From Atherix ibis (Eukaryota; Arthropoda; Insecta; Diptera; Athericidae): 64,000 nt of DNA. Under the pieces are notes generated by a model. That model saw nothing but the letters and a program-made list of their open reading frames with translations. It ran no database searches and was not told the origin of the DNA. A program made the translations under genes and the position numbers. The stretch spans positions 40,774,811 through 40,838,810 of the forward strand of contig OY282605.1 in assembly GCA_958298945.1 (NCBI GenBank), in the 5' to 3' direction. Below are positions 1 through 10,189 of this stretch, piece after piece (the stretch's first letter is position 1; every line of letters begins with the position of its first letter).

Positions 1-290
1 TCATGTAATTTGATGACGTTAGAGTTTTTTCTTATAAAACTATATAAAATATCATATTAACGTTAATAATTTTTAATTTTTCGAGGATTTAAAAATCAAT
101 ATCCATGAAATAAAGGCCGAATTATAACTTCAAAATATCCGAATAGTCATTAAAAATTACCTCAAAAGGATCAAGTCCTGCCAGAGGTCTGATAACAATC
201 AATTGAATAATATTATAACTTATGCATTATTGCTAGATTTAGTTAATATAGTTAAATATAATATTTTATCTAAATCTGAATTTTAAGTGC
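1..290 (-). repeat. DR1 dispersed repeat, copy a (partial)
   Basis: This stretch aligns by eye with 36880-37270 and 56730-57140 in the same orientation, and with the reverse complement of 2175-2800. Shared landmarks are a block reading ACCTCAAAAGGATC at about 160-175, TTTCTTATAAAA upstream, and the order of A/T blocks after it. It carries no open frame of note. The copy is cut by the window edge, so its full length is unknown. DR1 is a working name used only here. Confidence 0.6.
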
Positions 291-2174
291 ATTTTATTTA
301 ACTTTATTTTTCGAAGCACCACAAATTGAATACATATTTTGACTGAAAAGAAAATTTTTTCTAATAACAATTTTTATTGTATTTTTTTTCTTCTTTTCTC
401 ACAAAATGTGAATTTAAAATATTTTTTATTTAACTTTATTTTAAGGATAAATCCTTATTTTGTAATTACTGAAAATATTTTAAAAAAAATAAAAGTCGTA
501 GTAAAAGTATTTTCATTGATTGGAACCACTTTAAGGCATATTAGGCTTAGTTCTACACTCAGAATTGCTCACATTATCATAAATAAAAATAAAAATTTTA
601 TGCAATATTCAACCATCAAAAAAAACAAAAAACAACCTCCTTTATAAAATGACAATTTAACAAAAGATCTAAAATTTTATTACATTCTCTGATATTATCC
701 TTGATGGAATTTCCTATTTAGTCAAAGAGTCTGCCTATTCGCACGTGTTCTGCGAGGCAAAAAAAAAAACTTCAACATTAAATCTTAATTTGGCAAAACG
801 ATAGAAAAACATACAATAAAAAAAAACCCCCATCCACAAAACGACCAACAATAATATTTGATCCCAGAAAGTTTCAATCCAATTTCGGAATATTTACAAA
901 ACGTTTGCTCTTCTTCAAGGTGAATTGTTTCAAGGGTTAAACAACAACAATAAAATCAACTTTTAAAAATATCATCTGAAATTGGCCAATATTGACCATC
1001 GTCTTATGATAATGATCCACTTTTGGGGGAATTGACTATTTCCGAATAAATAATGTTTCACGGTGTCTTGAAAAAATTCTCTACCGAATATCGCCAGACA
1101 CAGTCCGTAGTATTATTGCGGTTGGCAATTTTCCAAGCAAAACTAATGGCCAAAAGGACACTATCACAACTAAACTACTAAAAGGACCTCTTCAACAGCT
1201 TATTAGAATTTATTGAGTGATGATTGTTCTACCCTCGATTATTTTTATGGCATTCTAATCTCATCCGAGTTGCAAGCGGAATTGTGTTACCCTCAATTCC
1301 CAATAAATAGCCATCACCATTCACATCTGAAGCTCTGATGAATTTTAAATTAACCTCAAACTCGAAACGAACACGAACCCATAAGCCTCAAACCACACAC
1401 ACACACCTAAGGCTATAAGTGCTAATAATGCAAATAAATTTGAATTTTCACCAAAACAAAACTGATCAAAATAAATTTTTATTGCATTTTTATGGCAAAT
1501 TTATTGGAAATATTTCTTATAATTTTGCTTTTTTATTTCAATTCGTTATGGTTCGTAGAAAACCCTTCACGATGTCTTATTGTCCTTTTTTTGTTTGTCT
1601 GAATTGTTTCTATTCAAGAAGACCTTGTAACTTATATAAAAGAAAAATTGTCTATAAATTTTCCAATTAATGATGAAATATTTCCGTTTAGTTGCATTTT
1701 AATGGTTTATGCTTATCAGGTCTATTTACAGTCAAAAAAAAAAAAAACCCAAAAGAATGAGACCAAAAATGACTTGTTAGGCTGCTGGCTCTCGTCTGTC
1801 TTCAAAAAAAAACCAACAAATCTGAAGAGCTGACATGACTACGTATACAAGTACTAAATTTGTATTTTATAGCTAATTTACAGGTAATAAAACATTATAA
1901 AATAAAAACAACAAAAAATATTATAAATAATGGGTTTCTGCTACCGCCTAAGATGGTGATTATTTTATTAGATTTATTAGTGAAAAATTTTTGGATTCTT
2001 GAAGCTGGTTTGAATGGGGAACTTGGATGATTGTTAATATTTTTGAAGGTATTTTTTTCTCTTGTAATTTATATTTTATAATATCAATCTTATCAGTTTT
2101 TTATTGTAGGATAAATATTTTTAAATAAAATTTTATAGAAAATTTCAAATAGAAAAAAATTACGATGGAAATGT
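291..2174. other. AT-rich intergenic DNA
   Basis: No protein family, RNA gene or tandem array is recognisable. There are A/T homopolymers and a short CA microsatellite at 1393-1407. The small open frames are A/T-biased and look like chance. Confidence 0.5.
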
Positions 2175-2817
2175 CAATTTTTTATAAGAACTATCCAATT
2201 TATAATTTGGAAAGTAAAATTAATTCAAAAATGCTTTAAATTTATATGTTGATAAAATTTTTATTTTATTATCTTATGTAAATTCTGCCATTAAGCATAA
2301 AATATAGCAATATTATTATAACAGTCATTTTTTTACATGACCTAATCCTTTCGAGATAGTTTTTTTTAATGACTTTTTTGCACATTTCGGGCTGTAATTC
2401 GGCTTTTTCCTTAACGGATATTGAATTCTAAATGGTTTAAAGTTTTAAGAAAATAGTTTTCGGTAAAAACGAGCTTTAATAAAGTTTTACAAAAAAAAAT
2501 GCCAACCGTGTCATATGGGAGAATTTTTGACGGCAATTGACATCAACAATTTTCGAAATTATGCATCCTGTGAACGTGTTTTGTCTCGTTTTATAAAACT
2601 AATATAATACAAGGTTTAAATTTTTATTGGCAAGTTAATATCAATCAGTTATATAGTGCTCAGAATTGACAAAGAAAAAAATTCGAAGAAATACGGGACA
2701 CCTTCTCATCAAAATTCACACCAGACGGTCACTTTTCGCGGATACAGTGGCTTTCTCACAGTCAGTTGTTGATTTTTAGCACCCCATATATGATTATTTT
2801 ACTTATGGACATATCTA
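2175..2817 (+). repeat. DR1 dispersed repeat, copy b, left part
   Basis: The segment matches 22918-23420, 31230-31727 and 42470-42730 in the same orientation. Shared blocks include CTATCCAATTTATA near 2186, a TTTCGAGATAG...TGACTTTTT block near 2349, GGGCTGTAATTCGG near 2388 and a CAAAATTCACACCAGACGGTCAC block near 2709. The Mos1-like mariner at 2818-3755 interrupts it and the repeat resumes at 3757. Confidence 0.65.
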
Positions 2818-3755
2818 CCAGGTGTATACGCTTAAATCCCCTGTTTGGTCATAGATGGCGTGAGTGAGCGTATTAAGCTACCATGGGCACGCCATATTTT
2901 TTTTTATGAGTTTGACATCTGTCAACATTAATCAGTGCACATTGTCAGCAATTTCGTACAACAACATACATTTTTCCTTTGGTAATCATGTCTAGTTTGG
3001 TGCCAGAAAAAGAGCATATGCGGGAAGCTTTGCTTTTCTGCTTCAATTTGAAGAAATCGTCTACCGAATCGCATCGAATGCAAATGGAGGCCTAATGGTG
3101 ACAGTGCTTTATCGGAAACAACGTTGGTTTAAAGACGGCAATTTTGACTTGTGGGACAAGAAGTGTGAAAATCGGCCTAGGAAGGTTGAGGACCATCAAT
3201 TGTAGGCTCTTTTGGACGAAGACGATACCCAATCGCAAAAAATGGTCGTGGAAAATTGGGTCAGCAGGGTATCGTCTACTATGAGATGTTGAAACTTGGT
3301 GAAACTATCAATGCTCACCGCTACCACCAACAACTGATCAAATTGCACCGTGCTCTGCGTAAAAAAAGGACGGATTATATTCCTCAACTGATCATAATCA
3401 TAATTGCACCGTGCTCCGAAACTACTTGGAAACACTCAACTGGAAGGTGCTACTCCACCCAGCTTATTCACCAGAACTGGCCCCTTCCGACTACCACCGG
3501 TTTTCGTCGATGGGCCACGCGCTCGCTGAGCAGCACTTCGATTCTTACGAAGACGTCCGAAAATTGCTTGATAAGTGGCTTGCCTCGAAAGAGAAGGAAT
3601 TTTTTGGGCGTGGTATCCACAAATTGCCTGAGAGATGGGAAAAATGTGTAGCTAGCGAGGGCAAGTACTTTGAATAAATTTGTTTTTGCTTTCTATGAAA
3701 AAAAAAACATGTGTTTTTTGACTATAAAACAGCGGATTTAAGCTTATACACCTGG
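2818..3755 (+). mobile_element. Mos1-like mariner (mauritiana subfamily), deleted copy A1
   Basis: The element is bounded by terminal inverted repeats starting CCAGGTGTATACGCTTAA on the left and ending in the near-perfect reverse complement on the right. TA dinucleotides flank both ends (2816-2817 and 3756-3757), the target duplication expected of mariner. It is 938 bp, about 320 bp shorter than copy A3 at 43152-44412. The inverted repeat begins with the same nine bases as Drosophila Mos1, and the coding relic resembles Mos1 transposase. It is inserted inside a DR1 repeat. Confidence 0.92.
2988..3677 (+). pseudogene. Mos1-like mariner transposase, broken (copy A1)
   Basis: An ATG at 2988 opens a Mos1-like N-terminus (MSSLVPEKEHMREALLF), which stops after about 35 codons because one extra base creates TAA. 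A short deletion near 3125 and a large deletion near 3252 remove the end of the helix-turn-helix region and the first catalytic aspartate. The frame resumes at a GIVYYEML block. The second DDE segment (HDNA) is garbled near 3395. The C-terminus is well preserved: the SPELAPSDYH block with the third aspartate (~3480) and LPERWEKCVASEGKYFE before TAA at 3675-3677. It cannot encode active transposase. Confidence 0.9.
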
Positions 3756-3756
3756 T

Positions 3757-4165
3757 AGCCAGCTGCAAATAAGCTTCCTATTTACTTATAGATGTATTTA
3801 CGCCTCATATTTATTTATGGACGTATAAATCACGAAACGTCATTTTGGCAGGATCTCCACATTTCTAGATAGTGTTAATAATTTTTTCATATTGTGCTAT
3901 GATAATTTTTATCAAATGGCAATTTTTATGTTCAACAAATATTTTATTATATACAATATTTATTATACAACCAATAAATGACAGAATAATAGTTTTCTAA
4001 CCACGAAATGGATATGTACAGCAGCGTCAATAGTTGATCAAAATCTCAGCGTTAACGCGGCACCACTGATACTGCTCTTTGCTCAGCAGCATGGCTGTTC
4101 ATGCTTCTTTTTGAAATTTTGCAGCGCTGCTCGGCTATAAGCATAACTTCTTATGCTTTTACGGA
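3757..4165 (+). repeat. DR1 dispersed repeat, copy b, right part
   Basis: This continues the repeat on the far side of the mariner and matches 23530-23835. Shared blocks are AAATGGATATGTACAGCAG near 4006, the GCGGCACCACTGATAC region near 4057 and CATGCTTCTTTTTGAAATTTT near 4098. The insertion therefore splits a longer, older repeat. Confidence 0.65.
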
Positions 4166-6090
4166 TATTTTTACATTTTAAATAAATTAACTAATTTTTT
4201 TTTCTTAAATAAGAAACTTAAAAAAAAAACTTTTTTTATGACCAAGTTTTATACAGAAAATTACAAAAAAAAATTGTTTTTTTTTCAAACATTATTTTTA
4301 AAAAAATACTTGTCTACATAATAATTAGCCAAATGAATAAAAAAAAAAAAAAATATTATAGTTTAATTAATTTTGAAAAAAATTAATAACATTTGTAAAA
4401 GTTACCCTTTTCGAATGGATTTAGTATCGGAAGCTGACAGTTTTTTTAAAAATATTATTAAGTTTTAATTTTTTTTATTGTAATAAGAAAAATAGTAGTT
4501 ATATTTTTTTATTATTTTGTCTGAATTTATTTCGATACCGAAATAGGAGCAATTAATCAAAATAGAAAACGTAGACATTTTTAGGTGGTCAAATCATAAA
4601 AGCCTAATTACTCCTTTTATTAATCGTATCCTAATGGCGTATGAGATGACCATGAGTTTTTGTCAAATAAACAAAACAAAAAATAAAATGGGAAACAATA
4701 TGAAAAACAATGAAAGACTAGCCAAAAAATAGGAAAAATTGATGGAACTAAAATGATGAATGAACAAACTTAGTTGATATTTTGATTGCGAGACAGTAAA
4801 GAGTTCAATTGTAAATGATTAAAGGCTCGTATGCGCATTTGTATAATTACGCATAAGGTAAAGGTTTGCCGAAGGATAACGTTGATTATCAGAAAACCGA
4901 CTGGACAGCCTAATGGACATACGAGCATATCGGAAAATCACAATTACCAGCTAAACATTATGCCGAAAAGCATTCAATCGATCGCCAAAAATTGGTAAAA
5001 TGTTGTGTCTATTTTTTCTCCATTTTTGGTAATATACGTATTGGCCTACGTTCGTAATTGTTTATTGTCGCTTACTCGTGTTTACTTCCCATGCCATCGA
5101 AAAAAGCCAGTCGGCCAAATTCGATCACTTCGGACAAATAACCCAACGCTGGATTGATGGAATTGCCTTTTCACAATTGGGTATGTCCCACTTGATGACT
5201 GTAAATCTGCTATTTCACATTTGGTCATTGAATCCAATCGCTAATGCATGTCGTCCTGTATTCGATTTGGGCAATTAAAGTAATTGCTTTTGATATGGCA
5301 TGAACGCATGCAAATTGATAGTCTTTGCTAAGTTCGAATGAATTTCCTTTCAAAAGGGCAGAATCAAATAATTTATTTTGAATCCAATCAAAACAATAAC
5401 TGATCGGGCAAATTGTTATTTTGTGCGTAAGCGAAGCTATTTCAACATAATTGTTACGATTGAGCAAAAAAAAACCAAAATTATCTTCTATCATTAATAG
5501 AAAAATATCCATCATAGTCGTCGATAGGGTCAGAATTATACGTTTTCGAAATATGTAAATTAGTAGACCGCAGTTGGAAATGGCAAAAATATTGACAAAA
5601 ATTCGGGTTACTTCAGTTCACCTTTTTTTTGGATACACAATTCAACGGTGACTGAATATGATTAAATCCACCTTTAATATGATTAATTATTATCTTTTTT
5701 GGATAATTACGCAGAAAATCATAACTTTTCAAAAAATCCTTTTGAAGAAAATATCATTAAGAAAACTTTTTATGAAATTGGATAGTAAGTAAAAAAGTCT
5801 TGGGGTTGATTTCAGCTGGAGTACTATTGTTTGTAAAAAGTATAATATATAAATATAGTAAGAAGCTGAAGAAACATTCGAGCATTTCAATTTTTTGCTG
5901 ATGTTAATAGAGCATCTCAAAAAAACTGGATGGTCTAGTCTACGATTTTTACAATCTGTCCGTGAAAAAGGTATTTACTCAAATACAGTGCTACAGTTGA
6001 TCCAAAAAATTTGCACACACTAGAAGAAAATACGTGCTGATGAAAAGAGTACAGTGCAGGCACATCTAACACATAATTTTGACGTATAGA
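4166..6090. other. Intergenic DNA, no gene recognised
   Basis: The first ~400 bp is extremely A/T-rich homopolymer sequence. From about 4780 to 5560 the composition is more balanced and looks like unique DNA, with short frames at 5078-5278 (+) and 5225-5515 (-). Neither matches a family I know, and neither has a convincing start context or splice pattern. Confidence 0.5.
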
Positions 6091-6169
6091 TTTAGAGAAA
6101 TACTATTCTGGTTAATTAATAGTGTCTCAATCAGCTCTCCAAATTATTTCAAGTCTTTAAACTTTTCTG

Positions 6170-7830
6170 ATTGTCTACTATTCGCCGACTATCATTTTAC
6201 CTCCCATCGAGTACTTTTCTCGTTCGCTGACCACTTATTTAGCTCACCTCTGAGCACCATTCTCGCTCTACAAGCACTATTCTTGCCTTCTAAACACTAT
6301 TTTGCTCATTACTGAGCACTTTTTTCTCTCACATCTAAGCAATAATCTCGCACACTTTTAAGCACCATTCTCACTCTACGAGCACTATTCTCGCTTTCTA
6401 AAAACTAGTTTGTTCACCTCTGAGCACTATTATTGCTCACATCCGAGCAATAATCTCGCAAACCTCTGAAAACTATTCATACTTATCCCCGAGCAGTGTT
6501 TTTACTCAACTCTAAATACTATTTTCACTCACTCTGAGCAGTATTCTCGTTTATCTGTAAGTGATATTCTCACTCTCCGAGCACCATTCTTGCTTTCTAA
6601 CCACTATTTTAGCTCATTTCTTAGCACTTTTGTCGCTATTATCCGAGTATTTTTTCTTTTCTTTTTACTTTTCCGACTACTATTCTAGGTTACTTTTGAG
6701 CAATATTCCCTCTTACTTCTGTGTGCTATTCTCACTCAGCCCAGAGTACTATTTTCGCGTTATTCACACTCAGCCCACAGTACTAGTACTTCAAGTACTA
6801 TTATCGTTCTCTGAGCACTATATACTCTTGCTTCATCCGACAACTATTCTAGCTTACCTCTAAGCAGCACTAATCTTACTTGCCACTGAACAATATTCTT
6901 ACTCACCTCTGAGCAATATTCTCGCTTATCTGTGAGTGATATTCTAACTCTCCGACCACTATTCTTGCTATCTAACTACTATTCTAGTTCACTTCTGAGC
7001 AATTTCGTCGCTATTATTCGACCATTATTTCTTATCTCACTTCCGAGCACTATTTATCTTGTCCGTCCACAGTTCTAGCTCACTTCTGAGCACTATGCTC
7101 GCTCACTTTTGGGCACTATATCAACTCGTTTCCTCTAAGTACTACCCTAACTCACCTCCAAGAATTATTCTCGTTAACCTCCAAGAATTATTCTCACACA
7201 CTTCCTCCGAGCAATATTCTCAATCACCTCCGATTATTATTTTGGCTCACCTCAGAGCACTATTCATCCTCACCTCAGAGTACTATTCTCGCCCAACTAC
7301 TTGCTTATGTCTTCGAAAACTATTTTTGCTTACTTCCGAGCTCTATTCTCGCTCTCCCTCATCTTCTATTCTCACTATCTCCGAGTACTCTTTTTGCTCA
7401 CTTCCGAGCACTATTCGTCTTTTTCAAACAATATTTCCGCTCACCTCTGCTCTCCTTCTCCGAGCGCTATTGTTGTTCACCTCAGAGCACTATTCTCGAT
7501 CATCTCAGAGTACCATTCTCGCTCAACTCCGAGCAGTATTCTTACTTATCAACGAAAACTAAACTCGCTTACTTTCGACTTCAATTATCGCTTACTTCCG
7601 AGCACTATTCGTCTTCTCCAAACAATATTTCCGTTCATCTCTACTCACTTTCTCGGAGCACTATTCTTGCTCACCTACGAGCACATTTCTAACTCCTTCC
7701 GATCACTATTCTCCCTTATCTCTAAGTACTACACTCGCTCATATCCGAGCACTTTTCTCGCTCACTACCTGCCTAGCCTTTCTTATCACAAACTATATCC
7801 ACATTCGAACAACCCAACTGACTACTACTC
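6170..7830. repeat. Degenerate 23-bp minisatellite
   Basis: About 1.65 kb is built of roughly 70 diverged copies of a unit close to TATTCTCGCTCACCTCCGAG plus CAC. Adjacent units are spaced about 23 bp where clear, for example in 7240-7300. Strand composition is strongly skewed, with C and T runs on the plus strand and few G. Because 23 is not a multiple of three, each frame cycles through the unit every 23 codons, which explains long frames such as 7059-7562 and 7301-7834 without implying a protein. Confidence 0.85.
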
Positions 7831-8716
7831 GTAATCCAAGCTCTCGGTTTGGTTTGTCACATTTTTCCTTATTATAAAAAAGAATTAAATTTTCCATTGT
7901 AGTGACAACTGGTTGCATTCCGTTGTCTAAAAGCAAAAATTTCTCAAGTTTCCAAAACGTTTGCCTAAATTTAATTAAAATTGTGCAAATACAACTGCTT
8001 TTTCATTTGTTGCAAATACAAACATTTGCTAACATTTGAACAAACTTTACAGATTTTTGCTTTAGTACAACGAAACGCAATCAGTTGTCACTATGCGCAG
8101 TATAGAGCTTAGATTAGCCCAAAAACCAAAAGTTCTGAAACTTTAAATTATATTATTTTCATTTTAATTTGATCATATAAATATTTTTTCTATTTTTGAA
8201 AATTACATAATTTTTTGTACCATATTTTTTTCTAATAATTTCCATTTTGACCTGAAACAAATTATCAGCTTATAAGATGGAAAAAAATGTTCAGATACAT
8301 TTTTACTTAAAGACCTGTCATGCCTCTAATAATAAATTGAATTAATTTTTCTAAAAATGAAAAAGTATTTATAAAATTCTTAGTAATAAATTTAAATTTC
8401 TATAAAATCTTTTGTACACAAAAAAGTAAATTGCATAAAAACAAATGTTAAAATTGTTAATTGGAAAAAGTAAAAAAATATGTATTAAAGTAAAATTAAA
8501 AAAAGATATTTGAGTGGAAAAGAATTTCAAGAAGATACTTTTCCCTTTATTAACATACTAAAAAGAGGAATTTTCTAACGAAAATTTTCTGTCGATTAGA
8601 TTTTAATTTACCTTTTAAACAAAATAAATCTATCAAAAAATGATATGAGTTGTAGCAGAAAAGTAAAGCGGCTCTTATTCAAACTAATAAATTACTAACG
8701 AAAATTAACTGACAGG
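7831..8716. other. AT-rich intergenic DNA
   Basis: No gene or transposon coding signal is seen. Short motifs resembling mariner ends (GCAGAAAAGTAA near 8656) lie just before the dispersed motif at 8717. Confidence 0.45.
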
Positions 8717-8748
8717 TGCCAAATGGCATCATGGTTGTGGCGCTACAT
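8717..8748. repeat. Short dispersed motif, copy 1 of 3
   Basis: A ~32-bp block containing CCAAATGGCATCATGGTTGT recurs with few changes at 14710-14745 and 52749-52783. All three are in the same orientation and lie near retroelement or mariner relics. It is probably a terminus or conserved piece of one transposable element, but the parent was not identified. Confidence 0.55.
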
Positions 8749-8860
8749 CATGTCCCCTGACCCATGAACTAGCGACCTAACTTATACACTAACAAACAAA
8801 ACACTTACCAATTTACAAAAATTGACCGAAATTTTGTAATAAAAATGTCTGTTGAGGTAG

Positions 8861-10181
8861 TTAAAAATTTATTTTAACACAAAGAAGTGTCCATCAGACT
8901 TTTACTATTCTCCGACAAAAAAGTAATGAGTGATTTTTTCAGTAATAATTTAAGTTATTCTATAATGTAATCCTTTTCAATGTAGTTTCCATGGGCAGTC
9001 CCAACTGGAATCAACTTCAGCTTCTCGATTACACTCTTTTCATACAAGGGGACGTTATTGTGGTGGAGCATCCACGTGTCTACAATATCCGACATCTGAC
9101 GCGAAAAACCTTTTTTTGATAGTCTCTCAAATTTGACGTGGATTTTTTTTTATCATTTCTATAATATTTTTGTCAATAAAAAAAAAAAAAAATTTAGTTA
9201 AAAATTTATTTTAATGCGAAAAAGTGTCCATCAGACTTTTACTATTCTCCGACAAAAAAGTAATGAGTGATTTTTTTTAGTAATATTTTAATTTTATTCT
9301 ATAATGTAATCCTTTTCAAAGTAGTTTCCATGGGCAGCCCCAACTGGAATCACCTTCAGCTCCTCGATTACACTCTTTTCATACAAGGGGACTTTGTTAT
9401 GGTGGAGCATCCACGTGTCTACAATATCCGACATCTGACGCGAAGAACCTTTTTTTTGATAGTCTCTCAAATTTAACGTGGATTTTTTTTTATCATTTCT
9501 ATAATATTTTTGTCAATAAAAAAAAAAAAAAAATGTTAAAAATTTATTTTAACACAAAAAAGTATCGATCAGACTTTTACTATTCTCCGATAAAAAAGTA
9601 ATGAGTGATTTTTTTTAGTAATAATTTAATTTTATTCTATAATTTAAATCCTTTTCAAAGTAGTTTCCTTGGGCAGCCCCAACTGGAATCAACTTCAGCT
9701 CCTCGATTACACTCTTTTCATACAAGGGGACGTTGTTATGGTGGAGCCTCCACGTGTCTACAATGTCCGACATCTGACGCGAAAAACCTTTTTTTTGATA
9801 GTCTCTCAAATTTGACGTGGGTTTTTTTTATCATTTCTTTAATATTTTTGTCAATAAAAAAAAAAAAATTTAGTTAAAAATTCATTTTAACACAAAAAAG
9901 TGTCCATCAGACTTTTACTATTCTCCGACAAAAAAGTAATGAGTGATTTTTTAGTAATAATTTAATTTTATTCTACAGTGTAATCCTTTTTAAAGTAGTT
10001 TCCATGAGCAGCCCCAACTGGAATCACCTTCAGCTCCTCGATTACACTCTTTTCATACAAGGGGACGTTATTATGGTGGAGCATCCACGTGTCTACAATG
10101 TCCGACATCTGACGCGAAGAACCTTTTTTTTGATAGTCTCTCAAATTTGACGTGAATTTTTTTTTCAATAAAAAAAAATGG
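8861..10181 (-). repeat. Tandem array of four mariner-derived ~338-bp units
   Basis: Four head-to-tail units start at about 8861, 9198, 9536 and 9874 (337, 338, 338 and ~308 bp). Each begins GTTAAAAATTTATTTTAA, continues through TCCATCAGACTTTTACTATT, and ends in a poly-A run after TTTTTGTCAATAAA. Units differ by scattered substitutions and small indels. On the minus strand each unit carries the same short transposase relic. Head-to-tail tandemness is unusual for mariner-related sequence, which normally inserts singly at TA. Confidence 0.88.
9980..10170 (-). pseudogene. Mariner transposase relic in array unit 4 (parallel relics in units 1-3)
   Basis: The minus strand reads SSRQMSDIVDTWMLHHNNVP and then, after an internal deletion, a C-terminal segment ending GNYFKKDYTVE (GNYFEKDYIVE-like in sister units). 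The HHNN block matches the second catalytic segment of mariner transposase, normally HHDN, with aspartate replaced by asparagine. The residues that should carry the third aspartate are missing. Equivalent relics lie at about 8965-9165, 9300-9500 and 9640-9830. It cannot be active. The mariner assignment rests on the HHNN block and the C-terminus only. Confidence 0.6.
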
Positions 10182-10189
10182 TTAAAAAA

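Noticed and set aside
7059..7834. Overlapping frames of 167 and 177 codons
   Set aside because: They lie entirely in the 23-bp minisatellite; the repeat lacks the C/T-starting stop contexts in these frames and simply cycles through 23 codons.
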